From Polytrichum commune (taxonomy: Eukaryota > Streptophyta > Polytrichopsida > Polytrichales > Polytrichaceae), in NCBI GenBank assembly GCA_950295325.1, contig OX485807.1, positions 36,052,440 through 36,116,439 of the forward strand: a DNA stretch of 64,000 nucleotides, read 5' to 3'. Positions 45,475-55,900 of this stretch are shown here, piece after piece (position 1 is the first letter of the stretch; the number at the start of each line of letters is the position of its first letter). The notes beneath the pieces were generated by a model. It saw only the letters and a program-made list of their open reading frames with translations, ran no database searches and was not told where the DNA came from. The position numbers and the translations under genes are program-made.

Positions 45475-45690
45475 AGAAGAGATGCCGTCATACGTCAGTA
45501 GTGACGTTGTTTTGCGTCCTCGGAAACGCGATGTAACATATTGTAACGTCAATCGTGACGTTAGTTTGCGTCATTGGAAACTCAATGTAACATACTGTAA
45601 CGTCTTCTAAAACGCGTTCTGCCGTCATTTTAAACGGTGTTTAACGTAATCCACACACGCGTATGAACATCAGTAAACGTATGAAGGCAA
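45475..45690 (+). repeat. CACTA-type motif field upstream of TNP2
   Basis: TGACGTT.TTTTGCGTC..TGGAAAC units and GTAACATA.TGTAACGTC repeat in tandem with a period of about 67 bp (45500 and 45567). They resemble the 39-42 kb fields. Confidence 0.7.
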
Positions 45691-45710
45691 ATTCCTAACC
45701 TCTCTCTGGC

Positions 45711-46736
45711 TTGCGTGCAAAAATGGTGATTTCGAATAGAAAACGCAAATGGAGATCGACTGAGGAAATCATTCACCATCATGAACTTCAATTCGCTGCA
45801 AGTAGGGATGTCCCTATAACAAGGTGGTCATGCCCATGCATGTACTGTCATGGAGGCCGACGTTTGCCTGTGCGCGCAATAACAAGGCATCTCAAATCTT
45901 ATGGACGCGACCAATTTGTATACCGCTCCATGATTGGTGGGGATCCTCCAGGGGGGTACCCGGAGCATGGAGCATAGTACTACAGCGACGAGGAATGGAC
46001 GGTAGACAACCAATGCTGCGACGATCAGTATTTTGAGAAACTCGTACCTGACGACGCAGACTGTGATCCGTGTGGCCACCACGACGTCCAAAAACAGTTT
46101 GAGGACGCTCTGCGAACCGCAGAAGAGTTACAAGAGATGACGCAAGATTCCGAGAATATGCCGAATGAGGACATCAATGAGACAGAGTTTGCAGATAGCA
46201 CAATCGAGGCTTTGGAGTTACTATACTCGCAGGCCTCACATCCAGTGTATCCAGGTAGTTCTGTGAGCCTAATATCAGCAGTGGTTGTATTGATGACATT
46301 GTGCACGACGCATGGGGTGAGCAACGCATTTGCAACTGAGCTACTCCACTATCTGTCGGGGGAGCTGCTACCACAAGGAAACGTCTTGCCTGCGAAGCAT
46401 TACACAGTGAAGAGGATGCTGCAGGCACTTGGACTAGCATACAATATTATACATGCGTGTCCGTCAGGATGTGTTTTATTTCGGGGTGAGCACAAGGACC
46501 TCGAATCATGTCCCCAGTGCGAGAAAAGCAGATACCAAGAAGGTACGAAGACAACGCCGATGAAGGTTGTTCGGCACTTCCCTCTCACTCCGAGGTTGAG
46601 GCGCATGTACAGCTCTCCTACAATTGCGAGGCTTCTAAAATGGCATTCGGAGCGAGAGGTGGGCATGAAAGATGATGGGGAAATCAGGATGGAAACCGTC
46701 ATCGACAGTCCCGCTTGCAACGACACTACCGTGTGA
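45711..46736 (+). pseudogene. CACTA TNP2-type transposase, N-terminal part, truncated
   Basis: The frame 45711-46736 begins with a transposase-associated zinc domain (RWSCPCMYCHGGRR, then ITRHLKSYGRDQF). It ends with the conserved TNP2 entry: KHYTVKRMLQALGLAYNIIH, ACPSGCVLFRGEHKDLESCP, KVVRHFPLTPRLRRMY and WHSERE, then IDSPA. In the family, WK.FD and the DDE core should follow, but here the similarity stops after DSPA and a stop follows at 46734-46736. One in-frame TAG lies at 45975-45977; the frame is open on both sides without an indel. With its catalytic part absent this copy cannot act as a transposase. The Mutator-like gene begins about 0.6 kb downstream, so an insertion may have cut TNP2. 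I found no continuation in the window. Confidence 0.85.
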
Positions 46737-47322
46737 GCGGTGGGACGCGAGCGGTGAGCGGTGAGCAGAAAAAAGTCAACGCTTTCCAATTATAGTAATA
46801 CAATTTCCAAATTTAGAATCCATAAATAGAAAAAATCGTGGGACCTCTTTTTTTAGTAAAAATGATGGACCTATTTCCGTGGAAATTTTGAGGGATTTAA
46901 GGACAGAGACTTGGTTTTAGGGTACCTTTCAGAGAGACTAATTCACATGATTTACTTAAACCAGGGAACTTTTGACTGTCCATATTATGGTGAGAGCCGC
47001 TTAATCATAGGCTATGGTCACAACGTAAGAGAAAATTCTAAGTCATAAAATTAAAGCATTCAAGCATTCAAGCAAAGTAGCAAAACTCGTACCATTCAAT
47101 AACATCTAAAACTACTGTTGGAAGGAGAGACCCATAAATATTTAGAAACCTTTATAGATATTTAAAAACGATTACAATTCACATCATGTAGATAATGATA
47201 GGTCTGAAATATCAGCGATATTTTCGGAAAACGTGCACTCATACTATAGTATACTCAACACAATAATACTTAGCAACAAATTATAAATAAGGGGGGCAGC
47301 CTAGCTCCTATAGGTATCCACG
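46737..47322. other. Spacer downstream of TNP2
   Basis: Starts with GAGCGGTGGGACGCGAGCGG and GTGAGCGGTGAGC, a small GC-rich direct repeat at the point where TNP2 similarity ends. It could be a terminal repeat of the neighbouring Mutator-like element. The rest is AT-rich and non-coding. Confidence 0.4.
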
Positions 47323-50300
47323 CTAAGGTCCCACATGCTTCATGATGCCACTTTCGAGGAGGTGCTTCATTTCATTGAAACTAAGACTCGGAGCATGGAT
47401 GAAAGTGTCTTCGTATTGATCCAAGTTGCAGGTCACACGGAAGATGAAGTACAAGTGCTTGCAGTTCACCCAAGTGCGCCGCTTTCCAAGTGCTCTTGCT
47501 GACATCTCCACGAAATCCGGGCAGGTGCACGACGGGAAGGTGCTGATAGTGATACGGTACTCTTCAACCTTAGCCTTCTTTCGGGACTGGAAGAGAATGA
47601 TGCAGCCGATCCTTGGGTGAGGTATCATTGTGACGGAGGTGATTTGTCCGTCGACGTTGAGGGCTGACTCCCACTTATTGCGTTGTTGGACGCATGGTCC
47701 GTTGTTACTGCGTCGGATCTTCTTTCCAAACCTCAGCGTAGGGTATTGATCGGCTTGGGCCGGGGTAGGGAGTTCGGCCATGGATGAGGCAACATTGGAG
47801 GAGTCGCCGAAGAGTCTTCTGGGTGACACATCTTGACGCTGCTGAAGTTGGAATCCCCCTTCTTCAAGGGCCAGAACCTCCTGGAGAGTGAGGTTTGTCC
47901 CAGTGAGGACAGGCCAGACGTCCGGGACATCCGGACGGTGCTGCATCCACTTCCTCCTGGTGCCTTTGACACATCTTTCAATGTCGTCGTTGCAGAAAAA
48001 GAATTGTGTCAAGAATTCCTTGTTCTTCTTGTAGTCGCGCATGTAGCCGGTGTACGTAGGAGCTGGAGTACTTTTACCATGCCGAACGATCTTCTGGATG
48101 CACTTGGTCTTTGTGCGAGCTTGCATGGCGAAGCAGGCCTTGGCGGAAGTCTTGGGCAGTCTAGAAATGTGCCACTTGGAGACATCACAGTGGGTCTCCT
48201 GAATGTTATTGACGTGGGTGACCCGTTGTGGAATCGATTTCTCGGGTGATTGTGCTAGGGGCAGGTCTGATGGTGTGGAGGAATCCGTACGTGCCTTGGT
48301 TGACCTAGTGCTCACTCGTGGATGAGAGAAGCTAACCTTGTCGGGTCTATGTGAATCATGATCAGAACCAGGGGGCATATCAAGTTTGCGCTTGGTGGTG
48401 CCAAAGACCTCCTCTCCTTCGAGTTGGGGTTTGCGGGTGCACCAATGCTCTGCTCCAGGCATGTGCTCGAGTGCTGCAACAATTCTCTTGGCGTCACCGG
48501 ATCGTTGTGCAGCACGAAGGCGGAGTTCTTCCTTTCCTGGGCCAGTACCAGAGCGATCACCCTTCAAGTAGGCGTAGTAGTTCGTACATTGCATGAACGC
48601 CCTCACAAAATCATCGACGGTCGCAACATACAGATCAGAGCCACGGTTTCCAGACTGCTGAAGCCATTTGTTATGGACTGTCTCGGAGAGGTTGCAAGAT
48701 GGCATCTCTGCCAACTCAGAATCTGTGAAATTCTGAGAGAAATCAAGAAAATGTAGTGAGAACGCTTTGTACAAAAACAGGCTAAAATCCTAAACTGACA
48801 CCCACAAACAAAAAAACCCACAAAAACAAAACAAAATCCAAAAAAAAAATTCGGACCAAAAAGCGAAACACACACTGTGGGTGGGTACTCACTAGTTGCA
48901 TGAAACCACCCCATTGACGGTAACGAAAGTGCCAGAATGCAAGCCATGTATCAAGGTCTTTGATTCCTTCCTCGGATGCAGCTCCAGAGGATAGCCACCA
49001 AGCCCGGATGGCAAGATAACGGGACTCGGACTGCTCGGGAGTCTTGGCATCCTTGTACTGCTTGCATAACAACTTGTGTTGCTGTTGGAGGTCGGGCTTG
49101 ATATGGGTGGCGGTGTGGCGCTCCATAGACACTGTCCAATGCAATAGACATGTCCTCTCGCGAGACTCCATAGGAACCTTGGGATCACCGTTGCCATAGA
49201 TAATCCTAACTGCATTCCAATTGGCTTGTGCACTGTCCGCCATGAACCCTTTGAAGTTAACTTTAGCAATGCCATGTTTGAGCATAACTTCATTGAGCCC
49301 ATGCCATAGAAGGCTCTGCGCCGCGACATCCTCAGACTGCATATCACAAACTGCAATAGTCATAACCCGGCAGTAGGCCGAGTCATAGACATGGCAAGCC
49401 ATGGTCGTCCACCCCTTGACACGCTTGACATGGTCAAACATGACCCAAACATCCTGCAAATCACCGTGTGGTTGCATTCTCCTGACAAGGTCCACTCCAG
49501 ACCCAGGGCCCACCTCGGACATCTTGAAGACGTAGACTTTCTCCAACAGCTTTCCTTGGCCTGGGAATTTATTTTCTTGCACATAGGGCCAACTGCTATG
49601 ACCTCTAAGTCCGGTGATGCTGTCAATGATCCCCCCTCGGCCAATGCGCTTGAAGGAAGTGACAGTGTTTCGAATACTCGGGGTGCTGAGGTGTTGGTAC
49701 CTGTCCATGACAAACTTCATGGACTCGAGGTCCATAACTTTATTGGGATCAGATCCCGTGCGTAGAAGATACTTGGCCAGGAACTCTTTACTTGCAGCCA
49801 ATGCAATGGCAGAGTTGGTGGCGGTGGGAGTCCGCTCAACCTCTCTACCAATGAGATCATGAATTTCGACCTTAGACTCTCTACAGACACCTTGCGAAAC
49901 GGGGTGATGGTGATGACCCATATGGATGCATGCACGAGTCATGTCACCTCTGCCAAGAACATAGTACATCTTAGCCTGGCAAGTATCAAGACAATAGGGT
50001 GGTGTCTTACAGACCTTACAAACGAGAGATGACCCAGCTGGGGGATCAGCATCTGCGGTGAAGGGTGAGGGGGTACAACCTTCCCATTCGGTCTCGTTGA
50101 CGTCAGTGGCTCGATTGGGGCGGTTGAGATAATCACATCCCTCGTTATGACAGCAGAGATGGCCAACACAAGATGAAAACCGGAAGGTCAAGCCGAGATC
50201 ATTAGTAATGTTAGAGGTTTTTGTCCTACACCAAGCATGACGGTCGAAACGCTTGTCCATACCGAACATGAGTCTAGCATGGGAATGGGGAGCATCAGCT

Positions 50301-50992
50301 CCGAGAGGAGGAAACTCAAAGATGACGTCGCCGTCAAAAACAGAGGGGAGGAAGTCAACCTTCTCATGCCTAACGGATTCATAATCAATACTCTTGAGGA
50401 TGTTCTTGGACCCTGGTCGGGTTGCAAGCAACTTCAATTGCTGGACAACACTGGGACGATCTATGGAGACACCTGGGTGAACTGGGGGTCTGGAAGTAGG
50501 TGGTTGACTCACAGTAGGTGAGTGTGGAATCCTGAGAGGATTGATGAAGGGCTGATCCTGCGATGGAGGTGGGGTAATGTCTGAGGCAGGTGGCACATCA
50601 TCATCAGAGTCATCGCTGAGCAAGGTAACCTCTTGGATGCCGGGCTCCTTCTTGACCATCGCCAGAAGAGGAGCCTGCGTGGTGGAGGTGAGGGACACGC
50701 CTGGTGTAAGCAACACAGTTGTGGTGGCCATCTCCGACTCGGTGACGCCTATGGCCTTGTACTTTGCAGGGAGCAAAAACCAAACCCTACCATCGTCAAT
50801 GCGAAAGGACATCTGAAGGACAGTGTGACTCAAGTCACCGTTGTCATCAAAGACCTCTTCCTCGACATGAATTGAGTTTGGGTGGAATCTAAACCTCAGA
50901 CTAAGGAACGACTCCGCGACTTTGGCTAGACCATCATCTCCTAGAGGGATCATAAGGGGGATGGAATGGTGCAGTGCTCGGATGGTGGCCAT
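47323..50992 (-). CDS. Mutator-like transposase with GCM-like zinc domain and SWIM finger, apparently intact
   Basis: Exon 1 runs 50992-48893 (700 codons; donor CTA|GTGAGT) and exon 2 48732-47323 (470 codons; acceptor CTCTCAG). Both are in phase 0, giving 1169 residues with no internal stop. In order: an N-terminal beta-rich region; an acidic/Pro linker; a Cys/His-rich domain (HLCCHNEGCDYLN, CKVCKTPPYC, then ACIHMGHHHHPVSQGVC) resembling the GCM/WRKY-GCM zinc fold; the DDE-type core VWVMFDHVKRVKGW, GFMADSAQANWNAVR and CLLHWTVSMERH; and, in exon 2, a SWIM zinc finger (CTCPDF ... WVNCKHLYFIF, C-x-C...C-x-H). DDE core plus SWIM is the hallmark of MULE transposases and their FAR1/FHY3 relatives. 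The protein should bind terminal repeats and move the element; alternatively it is a domesticated factor. I could not identify terminal repeats. Confidence 0.8.
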
Positions 50993-51075
50993 TGTAGAAG
51001 GAATGTAAATGCGAGCACACAGAAGGGAGTGGCCAAATGGGCAATGGAATTAAGCTGAGCAGAAAGTGGGGCGGT

Positions 51076-51083
51076 GTATATAG
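51076..51083 (-). promoter_or_regulatory. TATA box of the Mutator-like transposase
   Basis: CTATATAC on the minus strand lies about 85 nt upstream of the ATG at 50992, a normal plant spacing. Confidence 0.5.
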
Positions 51084-51084
51084 T

Positions 51085-51458
51085 GATGTGGTTAGAAGGG
51101 CATGGCAAGATGGAATCTATGAAAGACGGCGGAGACTTGGATTAGTAGTGGAATAATAAGCGGACTCATGATAGCAACATGATTAAGAACTGAAAATGCA
51201 ATGCAACAATTACTTAAGTTAGTCATGAACATATGCCAATCCAATGTAGATATATTAAGAACAAACATGAGGCTGAATGCTGAGAGCCGTAATTATAAAT
51301 ACACCAGAGACCACGTGAACCATTTAGTGGATGTAAGCGACATTAAAATAGATATTGGCAAATAAGGTCATAAGAATGACGGCCGCCACGAATAATGTGG
51401 AGAGCATGATAGTAGCTATGTAATAATAAATTCTAACAAATAGAATGCAACAATGTGA
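51085..51458. other. Spacer between the transposase promoter and the small ORF
   Basis: AT-rich, with no coding frame seen. Confidence 0.4.
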
Positions 51459-51884
51459 TTAACGACGAAGACGCTTATGGGGACCTTTGCCATTTTTGTC
51501 ACCGTCATGTTTATGACAATGGTCAATCCCTAAACTATGAACTGCAATGCATCCTGCGCAACCGAGTCCTTGATGTTTGGGACGTGGGGCACCCCTTGAT
51601 AGAGATCTAGAGTAAGTTCCCGGTTTAATAACCCCTACTTTAGAATAGGCATGATTATGGAAAGTAGACTTGTCCTCTATCATCTTTGCATCATCCGCCT
51701 GCAAAGATGGAGACCGTGGATGTGGAGTGTGATCTGCGACCGCCGGAGTAACGGAGCAGTCAGGGGGGTTGGCAATCTTCATGTTGTTGTCGACTGCAGA
51801 ACCATCGATGGACAACGTGGTGTGAATTTGAGATGAAATAGGAGCACCTAAAGGAGCAAGACTTGGGAGACCATCAGTACCCAT
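51459..51884 (-). CDS. Small basic Cys/His-rich protein next to the MULE gene
   Basis: A frame of 141 residues starts at ATG 51882-51884 (MGTDGLPSLAPLGAPIS). It has a disordered Ser/Pro-rich first half. The C-terminus concentrates Cys and His (GCAGCIAVHSLGIDHCHKHD) and ends in a basic KRLRR. A TATA-like TATATAA lies about 55 nt upstream (51938-51944). It is in tandem with, and upstream of, the intact Mutator-like transposase on the same strand. It could therefore be an accessory gene of that element or an independent small gene. The family is unknown. Codon-level evidence is weak; the TATA box, the clean ATG and the Cys/His cluster are what support it. Confidence 0.4.
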   Translation of the reverse strand: MGTDGLPSLAPLGAPISSQIHTTLSIDGSAVDNNMKIANPPDCSVTPAVADHTPHPRSPSLQADDAKMIEDKSTFHNHAYSKVGVIKPGTYSRSLSRGAPRPKHQGLGCAGCIAVHSLGIDHCHKHDGDKNGKGPHKRLRR

Positions 51885-51937
51885 TGGAGAAGGATATGAT
51901 GATATGACATGAAGGAATGGGTACAAGTAATGGGGTA

Positions 51938-51944
51938 TTATATA
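51938..51944 (-). promoter_or_regulatory. TATA-like box of the small Cys/His-rich ORF
   Basis: TATATAA on the minus strand, about 55 nt before the ATG at 51884. Confidence 0.4.
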
Positions 51945-52255
51945 CACCAAGGGCAGACACCAATACCCGAATATTTGACAACCTGGTAGATCAATTAATA
52001 GACAATATATATTCATGTAAATAGTGGACAACATGTTTCATTTAGGATTAGATGTACTACCATAATAGTCATTACTTTATCAAAACAATATAGCTGACAC
52101 CGATTAGGTAGATTAGACACTAGCGGCGCCTTTTGTAGTGTTTTAATGCAGTGTGGATAAATCGAGGAATAAATAAAGAAATTGCAGGTTAATTATCTAA
52201 ATCCAAGATAATAGGAACATAATCATGGCGCCTAGATGCTTGAGTATGGTAAGAG

Positions 52256-52534
52256 ATGAACACTCGGTCGAGAGCGAGAGCAGAACGAGAAGTGAGGAGG
52301 AGTATTGAGAAACAGAGGCGGATTGAGAGAAATGAGAGGTTCGTTACTAGAGATAACGTAGTGACCCCGTACAAATTGAGGTCAACCATGGGAAGAAAAG
52401 GAGATAATTCAACAAAAGCTACTCACAGTCGTTCAAAGCGATATGTTGAGTCATTTGGAAAGGCGGAGGTTGCTCCCATTAGGTTATTCTCTTTAGGAGA
52501 GGAAGACAACTCTGTGGAAAACGAAGAAATTCAG
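52256..52534 (+). CDS. Putative first coding exon of the ParB-like gene
   Basis: ATG 52256 opens a very basic segment (MNTRSRARAEREVRRSIEKQ, KLRSTMGRKGD) that ends in the acidic EEDNSVENEEIQ and a good donor (CAG|GTATGC). It ends in phase 0, and the exon at 58552 starts in phase 0, so a direct join across about 6 kb of satellite is possible. An open stretch at 52603-52902 (GSGQRQQQPGSAASSEST, EEERLGREEANMETDGEYST) looks coding too. I cannot fit its splice sites to the phase, so it may be an alternative exon. Confidence 0.45.
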
Positions 52535-52989
52535 GTATGCTCTGGTTACATTACATTCATGTTGAATTTATTCAAAGTTTATGAGTCCCCGGCATAGTTG
52601 GCTTGAAAGGGAATCATTATGTCTTCAGAGGCAGCTCCTCTATACAATCAACATCAATTGTTGAAGATACTTTGTCGCATCATTGCAAGTTTGGAACCAA
52701 ACCTAAACCTGGTTCCGGGCAGAGGCAACAGCAACCAGGAAGCGCAGCATCGAGTGAATCTACTTCGGAAAACACTAGGCAACAGATCATTCGGAACAGT
52801 GATGACGTTGAGTGCGAAGAGGAAAGATTGGGTCGAGAGGAAGCCAACATGGAGACCGATGGCGAGTACTCTACAGAAGAGGTCAACCAGTTAAACCAAT
52901 GAAAATTATTTCAATTTGTCTTGTTGTTTGGAATGTAAATAATGAAGGGTAGGGTTTCATTCCCCGAACCCTGATTGTTTTCCTAAATC

Positions 52990-55900
52990 TAAATCGTTGA
53001 AGGTGGGCTATAGGCTTAGATTTCAGGTTCTCCCATTATGTGGTTGTTAAATATATGGGGTTCGGGACCGAACCCTTCATTTGGAGGTCCCTAAGTGGCC
53101 TCATTTCAGGTTAGAATCTAACACTTTGAAGCCTCGGCTCTACTTTGAGAATTCGGGTGCTCACTTTATATATGTCTAGTTGGCCTCATTTCAGGTTAGA
53201 ATCTTACAATTAGAGGCCTCCTCTCTAGGTTCAGATTTTAGGTGATCAATCTATGTTGTCTTAGTTGGCCTCATTTCGGGTTAGAATCTAACACTTTGAA
53301 AGTGGCATATAGGCTTAGACATCAGGTTATCACTTTATGTGGATGTCCAATATATGGGTTTCGGGACCGAAACCTTCCTTTGGAGGTCCCTGGGTGGCCT
53401 CATTTCAACTTAGAAACGAACACTTTGAAGCCTCGGCTCCACTTTGAGATTTCGGGTGCTCACTTTATGTATGTCTTGTTGGCCTCATTTCAGGTTAGAA
53501 TCTTGAATTTGAAGGTGGGCTATAGGCTAAGATTTCAGGTTCTCACTCTATGTTGATTTAGTTCGCCTCGTTTAAGGTTAGAATCTAACTCTTTGAAAGT
53601 GGCCTATAGGCTTAGATCTCTGGTAGTCACTTTATGTGGGTGTCCAATATATGGGTTTCGGGACCGAAACCTTCCTTTTGAGGTCCCTAAATGGCCTCAT
53701 TTCAGGTTAGAATCTAACACTTTGAAGCCTCGGCTCTACATTGAGATTTCGGGTGCTCACTTTATATATGTGTAGTTGGCCTCAATTCAGGTTAGAATCT
53801 CACACCTTGAAGGAGGGCTATAGGCTCAGATTTCAAGTTCTCATAATTATGTGGCTGTCCAATATATGGGGTTCGGGACCGAACCCTTCATTTGCAGGTG
53901 AATAAGTGGCCTCATTTCAGGTTGGAAGCTAACGAATGAAGCCTCGGTTCTAGGTTGAGATTTCGGGTGCTCACTTTATATAAGTCCAGATGGCCTCATT
54001 TCAGGTTAGAATCTAACACTTTGAAGCCTCGGCTCTACATTGAGATTTCGGGTGCTAAGTTTATATAAGTCTAGTTGGCCTCATTTCAGGTTAGAATCTA
54101 ACACTTTGAAGCCTCGGCTCTACTTTGAGAATTCGTGTGCTCACTTTATATATGTCTAGTTGGCCTCATTTCAGGTTGGAATCTTACAATTAGAGGCCTC
54201 CTCTCTAGGTTCAGATTTTAGGTGATCAATCTATGTTGTCTTAGTTGGCCTCATTTCGGGTTAGAATCTAAATTTTTGAAAGTGGCATATAGCCTTAGAC
54301 ATCAGGTTATCACTTTATGTGGAAGTCCAATATATGGGTTTCGGGACCGAAACCTTCCTTTGGAAGTCCCTGGGTGGCCTCATTTCAACTTAGAAACGAA
54401 CACTTTGAAGCCTCGGCTCTACTTTGAGATTTCGGGTGCTCACTTTATGTATGTCTTGTTGGCCTCATTTCAGGTTAGAATCTTGAATTTGAAGGTGGGC
54501 TATAGGCTAAGATTTCAGGTTCTCACTCTATGTTGATTTAGTTCGCCTCGTTTAAGGTTAGAATCTAACTCTTTGAAAGTGGCCTATAGGCTTAGATCTC
54601 TGGTAGTCACTTTATGTGGGTGTCTAATATATGGGTTTCGGGACCGAAACCTTCCTTTTGAGGTCCGTAAATGGCCTCATTTCAGGTTAGAATCTAACAC
54701 TTTGAAGCCTCGGCTCTACATTGAGATTTCGGGTGCTCACTTTATATATGTCTAGTTGGCCTCATTTCAGGTTAGAATCTAACACTTTGAAGCCTCGGCT
54801 CTACATTGAGATTTCGGGTGCTCACTTTATATATGTCTAGTTGGCCTCATTTCAGGTTAGAATCTAACACTTTGAAGCCTCGGCTCTACATTGAGATTTC
54901 GGGTGCTCACTTTATATATGTCTAGTTGGCCTCATTTCAGGTTAGAATCTAACACTTTGAAGCCTCGGCTCTACATTGAGATTTCGGGTGCTCACTTTAT
55001 ATATGTCTAGTTGGCCTCATTTCAGGTTAGAATCTAACACTTTGAAGCCTCGGCTCTACTTTGAGAATTCGTGTGCTCACTTTATATATGTCTAGTTGGC
55101 CTCATTTCACGTTAGAATCTTACAATTAGAGGCCTCCTCTCTAGGTTCAGATTTTAGGTGATCAATCCATGTTGTCTTAGTTGGCCTCATTTCGGGTTAG
55201 AATCTAACACTTTGAAAGTGGCATATAGGCTTAGACATCAGGTTATCACTTTATGTGGAAGTCCAATATATGGGTTTCGGGACCGAAACCTTCCTTTGGA
55301 GGTCCCTGGGTGGCCTCATTTCAACTTAGAAACGAACACTTTGAAGCCTCGGCTCCACTTTGAGATTTCGGGTGCTCACTTTATGTATGTCTTGTTGGCC
55401 TCATTTCAGGTTAGAATCTTGAATTTGAAGGTGGGCTATAGGCTAAGATTTCAGGTTCTCACTCTATGTTGATTTAGTTCGCCTCGTTTAAGGTTAGAAT
55501 CTAACTCTTTGAAAGTGGCCTATAGGCTTAGATCTCTGGTAGTCACTTTATGTGGGTGTCTAATATATGGGTTTCGGGACCGAAACCTTCCTTTTGAGGT
55601 CCGTAAATGGCCTCATTTCAAGATGGAATCTTACACTTTGAAGCCTCGGCTCTACTTTGAGAATTCGGGTGCTAAGTTTATATAAGTCTAGTTGGCCTCA
55701 TCTCAGGTTAGAATCTAACACTTTGAAGGCTCGGCTCTACATTGAGATTTCGGGTGCTCACTTTATATATGTCTAGTTGGCCTCATTTCAGGTTAGAATC
55801 TAACACTTTGAAGCCTCGGCTCTACATTGAGATTTCGGGTGCTCACTTTATATATGTGTAGTTGGCCTCAATTCAGGTTAGAATCTAACACCTTGAAGGA

